Below, one piece after another: positions 52,619-61,346 of a DNA stretch of 64,000 nucleotides. Source of the DNA: Bacillota bacterium (GTDB lineage Bacteria > Bacillota > Clostridia > Lachnospirales > Lachnospiraceae); assembly GCA_023402845.1 (NCBI GenBank), contig JAEYFP010000002.1, forward strand, positions 117,198 through 181,197. The letters run 5' to 3'. The notes beneath the pieces were generated by a model. It worked only from the letters and a program-made list of their open reading frames with translations, was not told the DNA's origin and searched no databases. The translations under genes and the position numbers were made by a program. Each line of letters starts with the position of its first letter. The first letter of the stretch is position 1.

Positions 52619-53428
52619 GTGAATAAATTTGCAGTCCAAAATTTATTTGGAATAGAAGGCTTTCATATAGCCTGGTACGGCGTTATTATTAGCTTCGGTA
52701 TATTGTTCGGAGTTTTGCTTGCCAGTTTAAGAGCTAAGAAAAAAGGATATCAGACAGATTTAATTTTTGATTTTGTCTTAATGGCACTTCCGATCGCAAT
52801 TGTCTGCGCTCGTTTATACTTTGTTCTTTTTGCGGGAAGAGAATATTTGGAAAACCCGTTAAAAATATTTATGATCAGAGAAGGGGGGCTGGCTATTTAT
52901 GGCGGTGTAATCGGAGGCTTTTTAAGTGCAGTGATTTTTTGCAGAATTAAAAAATTCCCCTTTTTAAAATTAATTGATTTATCAATACCCAGTTTAATAT
53001 TGGGACAGGCAATCGGGCGCTGGGGCAATTTTATGAATCAGGAGGCATATGGCGCAATTATTCTCAATCCAAAACTTCAGTTCTTTCCGTATGGTGTATA
53101 TATTGATGTTTTGAGGGAATGGCATCAGGCAACTTTCTTTTATGAAAGCATGTGTAATCTTTTACTGCTGATCATTGTATTGATTATTGCCGGAAAAACA
53201 AAGAAGGATGGGATATTGCTTTCTGTTTATTTTATCGGTTATGGAACGGCAAGATTTTTTATTGAGGGATTAAGAACAGACAGTCTTTATTTATTCGGAC
53301 AAATCAGGGTATCTCAAATGCTTTCATTAGTCCTGATAATCAGTGGATGTGTTTTACTTGCTTTATTAAAGAAAGGCTATATAGAAAATAAGGAATATAA
53401 AGGAAAATATTTAATTTTAAATTCTTAA
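52619..53428 (+). CDS. lgt: Prolipoprotein diacylglyceryl transferase
   Basis: A 269-residue membrane enzyme with about seven helices. It transfers diacylglycerol from phosphatidylglycerol to the lipobox cysteine of prolipoproteins, which include the sugar-binding proteins in this window. Family motifs are HIAWYGVIISFG, GGLAIYGGVIGG, and the signature GQAIGRWGNFMNQEAYG. GTG 52619 was chosen because GAGGTG stands 9 bases upstream. GTG 52607 overlaps that ribosome site. Confidence 0.95.
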   Translation: MNKFAVQNLFGIEGFHIAWYGVIISFGILFGVLLASLRAKKKGYQTDLIFDFVLMALPIAIVCARLYFVLFAGREYLENPLKIFMIREGGLAIYGGVIGGFLSAVIFCRIKKFPFLKLIDLSIPSLILGQAIGRWGNFMNQEAYGAIILNPKLQFFPYGVYIDVLREWHQATFFYESMCNLLLLIIVLIIAGKTKKDGILLSVYFIGYGTARFFIEGLRTDSLYLFGQIRVSQMLSLVLIISGCVLLALLKKGYIENKEYKGKYLILNS

Positions 53429-53444
53429 ATAGAAAGGAGTACTT

Positions 53445-54545
53445 ATGGAGTTTAAATATGCAATGCCAACATCAGTCTATTTTGGAAGAAACGTTGTCAG
53501 GGAACATAAAGAGGTCTTTCAGAAAGTCGGAAAGCGGGCCTTGATTGTTACGGGACATCATTCGGCGAAAAAAAATGGTGCTTATGAAGATGTGGCTGCG
53601 GTTCTTTCCGCTATAGGCACGGAATTTGTGCTTTTTGATGAGGTGGAGGAGAACCCCTCGTTGGATACGGTGGAGAGAGGAGCCCGGAGAGGAAGGGAAG
53701 CGGGAGCGGATTTTGTAGTGGGAATCGGGGGTGGTTCTCCTATGGATGCTGCAAAGGCAATCGCGTTATTCCTAAAGAATCCGCAGATTGATAAAAATAC
53801 CGTTTTTAACAGCGGAAAGCTGGAAAGCATTCCGGTCATTGCCGTTGCGACGACATCAGGTACGGGATCAGAGGTTACGCCGTACAGCATTGTCACTTCG
53901 GATGCTGAGAAAACAAAGAAGAACCTGGGACAGGTTATTTTTCCTGCGGCGGCTTTTTTAGACAGCAAATATACATATGATCTGCCCTATGAAATCACCG
54001 TGCATACGGCAATTGATGCATTTACCCATTTGGCAGAGGGATATCTGAATACAAACAGCACCTGTTTATCTGATATGTATGCGGAAAAGGGCTTTACCTT
54101 GTTTGCTGATTGCTTTGAAAATCTTCTCCAAAAAGATTTGAATGAGGATTTTCGAGATAGGATCATGATGGCATCTATGCTTGCGGGAATTGAAATAGCC
54201 CAGACAGGTACGTCACTTCCGCATGGAATGGGTTATGCGCTGACTTATTTTAAAGGAATGCCGCATGGGATTGCGAATGGAGTCTTGATTCCCGAATATC
54301 TGAAGTCATTTCATAATACGGATAAGCTTGTCAGGATGCTGGCGCTTTTGAAACTGGAAGGACTTAATGAGCTGGAGCGTATTTTTCATCAGCTGATTCG
54401 GGTGGAATTTCGTTTTTCTCAGGAGGAGGTACTTCTGTATTCCAAAGAATTTATGTCAAATAAAGCAAAGCTGAAAAATCATACGGAAGCAGTTAAGCTT
54501 GATGATATTGTTCGTATTTATGAAGGAGCGCTTGCTTTTTTATAG
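53445..54545 (+). CDS. Iron-containing alcohol dehydrogenase
   Basis: A 366-residue group III (iron-dependent) alcohol dehydrogenase. The NAD(P)-binding GIGGGSPMDAAKAIAL and the GTSGTGSEVTPYSI segment are clear. Metal ligands are in TAIDAFTHLAEGY (D and H) and the two histidines in LPHGMGYALTYFKGMPHGIANG. It reduces or oxidises a short alcohol or aldehyde such as butanol, ethanol or propanediol. The substrate is not determined. It lies 16 bases after lgt and may share its transcript. Confidence 0.92.
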   Translation: MEFKYAMPTSVYFGRNVVREHKEVFQKVGKRALIVTGHHSAKKNGAYEDVAAVLSAIGTEFVLFDEVEENPSLDTVERGARRGREAGADFVVGIGGGSPMDAAKAIALFLKNPQIDKNTVFNSGKLESIPVIAVATTSGTGSEVTPYSIVTSDAEKTKKNLGQVIFPAAAFLDSKYTYDLPYEITVHTAIDAFTHLAEGYLNTNSTCLSDMYAEKGFTLFADCFENLLQKDLNEDFRDRIMMASMLAGIEIAQTGTSLPHGMGYALTYFKGMPHGIANGVLIPEYLKSFHNTDKLVRMLALLKLEGLNELERIFHQLIRVEFRFSQEEVLLYSKEFMSNKAKLKNHTEAVKLDDIVRIYEGALAFL

Positions 54546-54582
54546 AGGTTACTTCTTAAAATAAGATCTGATAAAAGAATCT

Positions 54583-54616
54583 CGCCAGCCCGATAAAGTT
54601 CGCGGCTGGCGTTTTT
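54583..54616 (+). terminator. Rho-independent terminator after the alcohol dehydrogenase
   Basis: CGCCAGCC (54583-54590) and GGCTGGCG (54604-54611) form a GC-rich 8-bp stem followed by TTTTT. Confidence 0.92.
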
Positions 54617-54806
54617 CGCTTTTATCAGAGTCTGCTTTCTCTCTATATCACTTGCGGCAACCGATTGAGCTTTACATTGATACTGTGATTTTCAAGAAAT
54701 ATAGAAGAAAAATAAAGTAATTGCAGTTTGAAATTAAAGTAGGAGATTGATATGATTGATGGCATAAGCGACTGCAGTCAGCTGTGAAGTAGCAAAATGA
54801 AATGTG

Positions 54807-54822
54807 TATAACAAGTGTTATA
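54807..54822. promoter_or_regulatory. Inverted repeat, candidate LacI operator of locus 4
   Basis: TATAACA-AG-TGTTATA is a perfect 7-bp inverted repeat with a 2-base centre. It lies 24 bases upstream of the binding-protein start and next to its ribosome site. It would suit the LacI-family regulator at the end of this operon. The remaining 54617-54806 stretch shows no convincing -35/-10 pair. Confidence 0.4.
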
Positions 54823-54846
54823 TACCATAAAAATGGAGGTAATTCT

Positions 54847-56304
54847 ATGAAAGAATCAGGGTTTGTAGAGAAAACAATCAGGGGTGTTACTGCGCTTGCA
54901 TTGACCGGTATACTGCTTGTGGGATGTGGGAGCAGTACCGATAGCGGGGTGAAGGAAGAGGCAATAAAAGAATCAGGTGAAAGTACAAGTGAGAGCACAA
55001 GTGAAAGCGCCGGCGGAACGGTTGAGGTGGATTTTTGGACTGCGCCGGAACAATACAATTTAAAAATCTGGACGTCCTATGCTGACAAATTCAATGCCGC
55101 AAAGGTTGAAGTAGACGGTAAAACAATTCAATTAAATGTGCAGATGATGCCGGCACAGCCTTCCTCTGAAGCCGGAATTCAAAATGCGATTGCAACAGGT
55201 ACCGTGCCTGCAATTTCTGAAAATATTAACAGAGGTTTTGCAAACATACTGAACAGTTCAGCGGCAATTTATGACATAAGCGGTGAAGAGTGGTATCAAA
55301 ACATTGTTGCGGAGCGTCAGATTGAGAGTGTAATGGATGGATGGGCAATTGATGGTTCTCAATATGTACTTCCGCTCTATGTAAACCCAATCGGATATTG
55401 CTATAACAGTAAAGCATTGCAGGCGCTGGGTGTGACGGAAGTTCCTCAGACAATGGATGATTTTAATGCCTTACTTACCAAATACAAAGAACAGGCGGAT
55501 GCTTTGAACGAAGATGGGATTTCGCATTTTATGTATCGTGCGGAGCTTCTGAACGGAGCAAATTACTGGGAAAGGTGGTTTGATTTTGAAGCCCAGTATA
55601 ATGCATTTTCAAAAGGAACCCCTCTTGTTGACGGCAATACGCTCACAGCAGATAAAGATGCTCTGACAAAGGTGTTTTCCCTTTATGGCTCTATTGGAAA
55701 TAAAGTTTTAACCGGTACGATAGATGGGCTTTGGCAGCAGGAAACAGTTCCGGTTGTCATGGGCATCGGCGTTCCTTGGGATGTATCGGCAAATATAGCT
55801 GCAGGCAAAGTTTATGGTATGGACGGCGATTACGTGTTCGGACCGACGTTAGTAGAAAATGCTGGGGATACGCACTACAATTATGCGGATTCGAAGGGGA
55901 TTGTACTTTATAAAAGTGATGCGATTTCAGAGGAAGAGCATCAGGGTGCGATTGAATTCTTAAAATTTGTGTTTACCGGTGAGGGGAAGGATACGTTTGA
56001 TATTGACTGGCTGAATGCTACAACAATGCTTCCTGTCAGAGGGGATTTGGAAACCAATGAGGTATTTGCGGATTATTTTGCAAAAAATCCGGCTTTAAAA
56101 GATATCAGTACCTTTGTTGCAGCTGCAATTCCAGGAATGGCGCATGAAAAAGGAGCTGACATTATGACAGCATTAGGGGAGAAGGCAGTTGTTCCTTTTG
56201 CGGCCGATTTGTTACCGAGCGTTGGAATCAATGAAAATCCGGATGTGTCTTCATATGCAGATGATGCGATAGAGGCTATGAAAACAGCAGGTGAGCTTGA
56301 ATAA
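54847..56304 (+). CDS. Sugar ABC transporter substrate-binding lipoprotein (family 1)
   Basis: A 485-residue extracellular binding protein with a lipoprotein signal ending LLVGC (Cys near residue 28) and a Ser/Glu-rich tether. The mature part is CUT1-like, with VLPLYVNPIGYCYNSKALQ and VVMGIGVPWDVSANI. ATG 54847 has TGGAGG upstream. An in-frame start at 54802 would add residues before the signal peptide and is rejected. It is the first gene of locus 4, and the GH130 enzyme downstream suggests mannose-containing oligosaccharides as ligand. Confidence 0.92.
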   Translation: MKESGFVEKTIRGVTALALTGILLVGCGSSTDSGVKEEAIKESGESTSESTSESAGGTVEVDFWTAPEQYNLKIWTSYADKFNAAKVEVDGKTIQLNVQMMPAQPSSEAGIQNAIATGTVPAISENINRGFANILNSSAAIYDISGEEWYQNIVAERQIESVMDGWAIDGSQYVLPLYVNPIGYCYNSKALQALGVTEVPQTMDDFNALLTKYKEQADALNEDGISHFMYRAELLNGANYWERWFDFEAQYNAFSKGTPLVDGNTLTADKDALTKVFSLYGSIGNKVLTGTIDGLWQQETVPVVMGIGVPWDVSANIAAGKVYGMDGDYVFGPTLVENAGDTHYNYADSKGIVLYKSDAISEEEHQGAIEFLKFVFTGEGKDTFDIDWLNATTMLPVRGDLETNEVFADYFAKNPALKDISTFVAAAIPGMAHEKGADIMTALGEKAVVPFAADLLPSVGINENPDVSSYADDAIEAMKTAGELE

Positions 56305-56334
56305 ACAGCATTTATGATTTCTTAACGGTTATAG

Positions 56335-56364
56335 TATCCCTGCATCTGAAAAGATGCAGGGATA
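56335..56364 (+). terminator. Intercistronic hairpin after the binding-protein gene
   Basis: A perfect 13-bp stem (56335-56347 with 56352-56364) closed by a GAAA tetraloop. It has only a weak T-run, so mRNA stabilisation or partial termination is more likely than full termination. Confidence 0.75.
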
Positions 56365-56403
56365 TATTTCGAAAATCATGAAAGGTTTGAAAGGGGAAAT
56401 GAA

Positions 56404-57276
56404 ATGAATAAAAATGTTGGGGCAGCCTGGCTGTTTAATACACCCTATTTGGTCTATTCAATGGTATTTTTATTTTTACCTCTGGGATGGGCACTTTGGC
56501 TTTCTGTGACAGATTGGAATTTAATGTCCCCGGACTACAATTATGTAAAACTTGATAACTTTGTCAATTTATTTAAGGATGAAAAAGTACAGGCTGCATT
56601 TTGGAATTCGCTTCGTTATTTGGTTCCGATTGTTTTGCTCTGCTTTGCTTTGGGCGTGGGGATTGCCCTTTTAGTTTCAAAGCTTCCCGAAAAACTAAAA
56701 GGTTTTGCGGCGGTGATGTTTTTTATTCCTTATCTTACTTCAGGCGTTTCCACCTCCGTCATGGTAAAATATTTGTTCAGCTATAATTCTGCGCTCAGTG
56801 TCTTTCTTAGAGAACATTTTAATGTAACTGTGAACTGGCTTCAGAGCGAAGCTTCCTTTTGGATTTTAATTGTAATGATTGTATGGAAGATGGCAGGGTA
56901 TTATGCGCTGTTTGTACTTTCCGGCATTGAAGGGGTATCGGAGGATGTTTATGAGGCAGGAATGATTGATGGGTGTACCGGAATCCGAAAATTAGTCTAC
57001 ATCACATTACCAATGATTTTGCCTACGATTACTTCTGTAGTTACTCTGGCGGCGGGACTTTCCTTTCAAATATTTTCAGAACCCTTTTTGCTTACGGGCG
57101 GAGGACCGGCATTATCCACAACAACCTGGCAGCTGGAAATCTATAATGCTTCCTTTACGAGATTCCGCGCGGGTTATGGTGCCGCCATGGCAATTGCCAA
57201 TGCGGTGCAGATTTTTATCGTAATTCAATTGATTACATGGCTGCTGAACCGATTAAATAAAAAATTCGGCTGGTAA
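56404..57276 (+). CDS. CUT1 sugar ABC transporter permease (MalF/UgpA type)
   Basis: A 290-residue permease with about six helices. The first helix is at about residues 8-35. The EAA loop is YEAGMIDGCTGIRKLVYITLP, with the usual alanine replaced by glycine, and LLTGGGPALSTTTW precedes the last helix. It is 99 bases from the binding-protein gene with the hairpin between. It pairs with the permease at 57292. Confidence 0.93.
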   Translation: MNKNVGAAWLFNTPYLVYSMVFLFLPLGWALWLSVTDWNLMSPDYNYVKLDNFVNLFKDEKVQAAFWNSLRYLVPIVLLCFALGVGIALLVSKLPEKLKGFAAVMFFIPYLTSGVSTSVMVKYLFSYNSALSVFLREHFNVTVNWLQSEASFWILIVMIVWKMAGYYALFVLSGIEGVSEDVYEAGMIDGCTGIRKLVYITLPMILPTITSVVTLAAGLSFQIFSEPFLLTGGGPALSTTTWQLEIYNASFTRFRAGYGAAMAIANAVQIFIVIQLITWLLNRLNKKFGW

Positions 57277-57291
57277 AGGAGGACTTATGAA

Positions 57292-58128
57292 ATGGGTCAT
57301 AAACGAAAAATAAAGATATCAGAAGTCATCATTACAATAGTCACACTGGCCATATTGGCGATCTCCCTGTTCCCCTATTATTATATGGTGCTCCAGTCAT
57401 TTTTGCCGTGGAATATGGTTGATAAGGTACTGTTGCCCAAAGGCATCTCTTTGGACAGCTACAGATACCTCCTGGGAGGAAATAGTGCAGGCTCCGCGGA
57501 TCCGTGGCAGTGGGGCAGGGCATTGATTAACTCTTTTGTGGTCAGTGTACCTACGGCAATGATTTCCGTTTTGGTCGGACTGATGACCGGATATGCGGCA
57601 ACCCACATGGAATATAAAGGGAAAGGTTTGGTGTACGCTTCTCTGTTATTTCAAATGTTTTTTCCTGTAATTATTTTATTGGTTCCCAGATATATGCTGA
57701 TTCGTCCGCTGGCCAATCATTATTTGGGCATGGTGCTGCCTTTGGTGGTTTCAATCTGGGGAATATTTATGTATCTCAATTATTTTAAAACAGTACCAAA
57801 GGTTGTATTTGAAGCTGCTAAAATAGATGGGGCGACCCATTTTCAAATCTTATTAAAAATTGCACTGCCATCTACAAAATCCATCAGTATTATTGTACTT
57901 TTATCTGTTTTTATGAATCGATGGAATGAATTAATGTGGGATATGCTCGTTGCTCCCGATTATAGAATGCAAACGTTAAATGTAATGATTTCAACACAAT
58001 TTAATCAGAACTCTACCGTGCCGGGGCCCATGTATGCAGCTTCCGTATTATTGACACTGCCGGTGATCGTTTTATTCTTGTGTTTTTCGAAATACTTTAA
58101 GGAAGGCATTAACTTTATGTTAAAATAG
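57292..58128 (+). CDS. CUT1 sugar ABC transporter permease (MalG/UgpE type)
   Basis: A 278-residue permease. The first helix is at about residues 12-33, and the EAA loop reads EAAKIDGATHFQILLKIALP. AAGGAGG stands upstream of the ATG. The C-terminal FKEGINFMLK is a usual ending. No ATPase gene is nearby, as in the other two CUT1 systems of the window. The phosphorylase gene begins 12 bases later. Confidence 0.93.
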   Translation: MGHKRKIKISEVIITIVTLAILAISLFPYYYMVLQSFLPWNMVDKVLLPKGISLDSYRYLLGGNSAGSADPWQWGRALINSFVVSVPTAMISVLVGLMTGYAATHMEYKGKGLVYASLLFQMFFPVIILLVPRYMLIRPLANHYLGMVLPLVVSIWGIFMYLNYFKTVPKVVFEAAKIDGATHFQILLKIALPSTKSISIIVLLSVFMNRWNELMWDMLVAPDYRMQTLNVMISTQFNQNSTVPGPMYAASVLLTLPVIVLFLCFSKYFKEGINFMLK

Positions 58129-58140
58129 GGGAAGAAAGTC

Positions 58141-59241
58141 ATGAAAAAAGAAAAAATATCAGTAAAGGATACAAATGCCGTACGATGTGAAAATAATCCG
58201 CTCCTTACGCCGGATATGGTAAAACCCTCCTGTGAAAATTTTATTGTAAAGGGTGTTTTTAACTGCGGCGTGGCAAAATATAAGGAGGAGTACATTCTTC
58301 TTTGCCGAATTGCGGAAGCGGTCAGGTCTGACAATGAGGATATTGTGAAATTTCCCGTAATTGTTAAGGAGGGCGGAGAAAGCCGCTTTCAAACAATTAC
58401 AATGGTAAAAGCAGAAAACAGGGAATTGTGTTTTGAGGACAGCAGAACCATTACACGCGGAGGGGATGGAAACAGTAATGTGGTTTATCTGACCACGTTA
58501 TCCCATTTACGGATTGCACGTTCGAAGGACGGGATACATTTTAGCATTGATTCGCAGCCTACTATTATGCCTGATGCGCAGGATGAATGCTGGGGGATGG
58601 AGGATCCTCGCATTACACAGATTGATGACAAGTATTATATTAATTATACGGCCGCTTCTCCTCATGGAACGCAAACCGCACTGATAACAACAACAGATTT
58701 TAAAAGCTTTAGAAGGGAAGGCTGCATCTTTTTGCCGGAAAATAAAGATACTGCAATTTTCCCTGAAAAAATAAATGGCAAGTATTTTGCCTTCAGCCGT
58801 CCCGTACCAAAAGCAATAGGAACGCCGGATATCTGGATGTCAGAATCTGCGGATCTCATTCATTGGGGAAGACATACTCATTTTTACGGTGTTTCGGATA
58901 CCGGATGGGAAAATGGCCGGATCGGCGGAGGCGCTCCTCCGTTTAAAACAGAAAAAGGATGGATAAAAATATACCATGCGGCGGATAAAAATAACCGATA
59001 CTGCCTGGGCGCATTCTTATTGGATTTAAAGCAGCCGGATCGGATTTTGGCAAAATCGGAAATTCCGCTTTTGGAGCCGGAGGCTGCTTACGAGAAAGCA
59101 GGATTTTTTGGTGGAGTTGTATTTACCTGCGGCTGTTTATATGAAAATAATACGGTGATTATCTATTACGGGGCCGCAGATGAAACAATCTGCCGGGCGG
59201 ATATTTCGCTGGAAGGATTATATAGACATTTAGGAGTGTAA
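58141..59241 (+). CDS. GH130 family beta-mannoside phosphorylase
   Basis: A 366-residue cytoplasmic five-bladed beta-propeller phosphorylase. GH130 landmarks are GVFNCGVAKYKEEYILLCR, the catalytic acid region MEDPRIT with D155, DKDTAIFPEKINGKY-like blade motifs, RPVPKAIG, and GAPPFKTEKGWIKIYHAAD. The family splits beta-1,4- or beta-1,2-mannosides with phosphate to give mannose 1-phosphate. Linkage specificity cannot be read by eye. It acts on the oligosaccharide delivered by the transporter just upstream. Confidence 0.9.
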   Translation: MKKEKISVKDTNAVRCENNPLLTPDMVKPSCENFIVKGVFNCGVAKYKEEYILLCRIAEAVRSDNEDIVKFPVIVKEGGESRFQTITMVKAENRELCFEDSRTITRGGDGNSNVVYLTTLSHLRIARSKDGIHFSIDSQPTIMPDAQDECWGMEDPRITQIDDKYYINYTAASPHGTQTALITTTDFKSFRREGCIFLPENKDTAIFPEKINGKYFAFSRPVPKAIGTPDIWMSESADLIHWGRHTHFYGVSDTGWENGRIGGGAPPFKTEKGWIKIYHAADKNNRYCLGAFLLDLKQPDRILAKSEIPLLEPEAAYEKAGFFGGVVFTCGCLYENNTVIIYYGAADETICRADISLEGLYRHLGV

Positions 59242-59246
59242 AAGTT

Positions 59247-59262
59247 AAACTAAATATAGTTT
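59247..59262. promoter_or_regulatory. Inverted repeat upstream of the LacI gene
   Basis: AAACTA-aata-TAGTTT, a 6-bp inverted repeat in the 80-base gap between GH130 and LacI. It could be an autoregulatory site, but it does not match the repeat at 54807-54822. Confidence 0.3.
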
Positions 59263-59321
59263 CTAAAGAAAAGATAATCAAACTGGGGATCCTGCAGGGA
59301 ATGTAATTCAGGAGGGCAGAC

Positions 59322-60353
59322 ATGAGAGCAACAATGAAGCAAATTGCGGATCTGCACGGTGTATCGGTAAATGCAGTATCACTTGCATTGAATAATAAAC
59401 CGGGAGTAAGTGATGAGATGCGAAGCAAGCTGCTTCGTACCGCGGAAGAGCTGGGATACTTAGAAAGTAAAGATAAATATTTAAGAACCTTCTCTCGAAT
59501 GAATTTATGCGTCATGATGCAGAAGAAATATTCCAACGATATGAATTTCTATGGAAGAGTTTTGTATGCGGTAGTAGAAGAAGCCAAGAGAAACGGCTAT
59601 GACATTCTAATGAATTTTTTTGATGACGATAATCTGGAAATTCCCGCAATGATCAGTGACTACAGAGTTGCGGGAATTATTATCATCGGAAAAATAAAGG
59701 ACGAGAATATAGCTGAGCTTCAAACATACCGGATTCCTGCGGTGCTTGTGGACCATGCCTCTCTGATCAAAAGTGTGGACAGTATTCTGACAGATAATAA
59801 ATTGGGCGGGTTTATAATAGCAAAGTACTTAATTGACAAAGGATTTAAAAAGATCGGGTTTTTCGGCGATTTAAATTATTCCTTAAGTATCAAGGAACGA
59901 TTTTTTGGTTTTAAAGAAGCATTGAGCAGTTTTTTAATCAAGCGCGGCACAGGGAATATGACGCTGGATGAGTATATTGGGAAATATTCTGTAATAGAAG
60001 ATATTGAGGAAGCGGTGCTCTCCAATAATATTAATAGATTCAAAGAATGCATCGATCATACGGAACAATTACCGGAAGCATTTATCTGTTCGAATGATAA
60101 GGCCGCAATTTTGCTGTTAACAGCGCTTCGGACAGCAGGATATCATACGCCCGCGGATATTTCCATCGTTGGATTTGATAATATTGATATGTGCGAAAAG
60201 GTAAGCCCGAGATTGACAACTGTAAATGTGGATAAGATATTGATGGGGAAACGTGCAGTGCAGCGCCTGATTTATCGCATTTCTCACAGAGATGCCATTT
60301 CCGAAAACGCAGTGATTAGTGTTGATTTGGTAGAGCGGGATTCGGTGAGGTGA
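59322..60353 (+). CDS. LacI-family transcriptional regulator (locus 4)
   Basis: A 343-residue regulator. The N-terminal HTH is TMKQIADLHGVSVNAVSLALNN followed by the hinge region. The effector domain has GFIIAKYLIDKGFKKIGFFGD, ISIVGFDNIDMCEKVSPRLTTV and a C-terminal LVERDSVR. AGGAGGG precedes the ATG. It closes the transporter-GH130 operon and probably represses it until the imported mannoside or its product binds. Confidence 0.93.
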   Translation: MRATMKQIADLHGVSVNAVSLALNNKPGVSDEMRSKLLRTAEELGYLESKDKYLRTFSRMNLCVMMQKKYSNDMNFYGRVLYAVVEEAKRNGYDILMNFFDDDNLEIPAMISDYRVAGIIIIGKIKDENIAELQTYRIPAVLVDHASLIKSVDSILTDNKLGGFIIAKYLIDKGFKKIGFFGDLNYSLSIKERFFGFKEALSSFLIKRGTGNMTLDEYIGKYSVIEDIEEAVLSNNINRFKECIDHTEQLPEAFICSNDKAAILLLTALRTAGYHTPADISIVGFDNIDMCEKVSPRLTTVNVDKILMGKRAVQRLIYRISHRDAISENAVISVDLVERDSVR

Positions 60354-60370
60354 CGATAGAAGAAAAAGGC

Positions 60371-60399
60371 TTGATTATCGCGTTTTCTTATGATATAAT
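60371..60399 (+). promoter_or_regulatory. Sigma-A promoter of rpsB-tsf
   Basis: TTGATT at 60371-60376 and a perfect TATAAT at 60394-60399 with a 17-base spacer. It predicts a transcript start near 60406 and a 180-base leader. Confidence 0.88.
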
Positions 60400-60446
60400 G
60401 CATAAGTTGACTGGGCTTATAAATTAGAAAAGCCTAAAATTAATCA

Positions 60447-60555
60447 CGCATGCAGATTTGCGGGATGGTGTTCCGTCTTCTTAGGAAACCGTTAGCGGCA
60501 GGACAGAGAAAAGTCCCCCTGACGGTCGGAATTGCCTGTAAAGTAGAAGCATGCG
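60447..60555 (+). promoter_or_regulatory. Structured rpsB leader, candidate S2-binding autoregulatory RNA
   Basis: CGCATGC (60447-60453) pairs with GCATGCG (60549-60555) to close a domain of about 109 bases. Inside it, ACCGT (60488-60492) pairs with ACGGT (60522-60526), CA with TG, and GGAC (60501-60504) with GTCC (60513-60516) around an 8-base loop. A TAGCGG bulge and a CCC bulge interrupt this helix. The closing helix ends just before the AGGAGGT-like region and the rpsB start. Autoregulation by S2 is inferred from position; no family model was searched. Confidence 0.6.
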
Positions 60556-60584
60556 GAGGTATCTAACCAAATGGAGGTAGAAAC

Positions 60585-61346
60585 ATGAGCGTTATTTCAA
60601 TGAAGCAGTTGCTTGAGGCGGGTGTTCACTTTGGACATCAGACAAGAAGATGGAACCCTAAAATGGCTCCGTATATTTACACGGAAAGAAATGGTATTTA
60701 CATTATCGATCTGCAGAAGTCGGTAGGAATGGTTGACAGTGCGTATAATGCAATTTCTGATATTGCTGCAGCAGGCGGCACGATTCTTTTCGTAGGAACG
60801 AAGAAACAGGCTCAGGATGCCGTTAAGACAGAGGCAGAGCGTTGCGGTATGTTTTATGTAAATGAAAGATGGCTTGGCGGTATGCTTACCAACTTCAAGA
60901 CCATCCAGAGCAGAGTTAAGAGATTGAAGGATATTGAAAGAATGTCTGAGGACGGAACATTTGATGTTCTTCCGAAAAAAGAAGTAATTGAATTGAGGAA
61001 GGAATGGGAAAAGCTTGAGAAAAACCTTGGCGGTATCAAGGATATGAAGAGAATTCCTGATGCAATCTTTATCGTAGACCCCAAGAAAGAAAGAATCTGC
61101 GTACAGGAAGCACACACACTTGGCATTCCTTTGATTGGTATTGCCGATACAAACTGTGACCCAGAAGAATTAAATTATGTAATTCCGGGCAACGATGATG
61201 CGATCAGAGCCGTTAAACTGATTGTTGCAAAGATGGCAGATGCGGTAATCGAAGCAAATCAGGGTCAGACAGCGGAAGAATTTGCAGAGAATTTTGCACA
61301 GGCGGCACCGCAGGATATAGAAGAAGTAGCGGAGGGGGCAGAATAA
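60585..61346 (+). CDS. rpsB: 30S ribosomal protein S2
   Basis: A 253-residue ribosomal protein of the small subunit, essential for loading S1 and for initiation. It starts ISMKQLLEAGVHFGHQTRRWNPKM and has the family segments IYIIDLQKS and PDAIFIVDPKKE. The C-terminal acidic tail is typical. ATGGAGGT precedes the ATG. It overlaps tsf by one base (TAATG) and shares its promoter, the standard rpsB-tsf arrangement. Confidence 0.98.
   Translation: MSVISMKQLLEAGVHFGHQTRRWNPKMAPYIYTERNGIYIIDLQKSVGMVDSAYNAISDIAAAGGTILFVGTKKQAQDAVKTEAERCGMFYVNERWLGGMLTNFKTIQSRVKRLKDIERMSEDGTFDVLPKKEVIELRKEWEKLEKNLGGIKDMKRIPDAIFIVDPKKERICVQEAHTLGIPLIGIADTNCDPEELNYVIPGNDDAIRAVKLIVAKMADAVIEANQGQTAEEFAENFAQAAPQDIEEVAEGAE

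Noticed and set aside
60447..60555. Small SRP RNA or RNase P RNA before rpsB
   Set aside because: The conserved core motifs of these RNAs are absent, and the helix ends just before the rpsB ribosome site, which fits a leader better.
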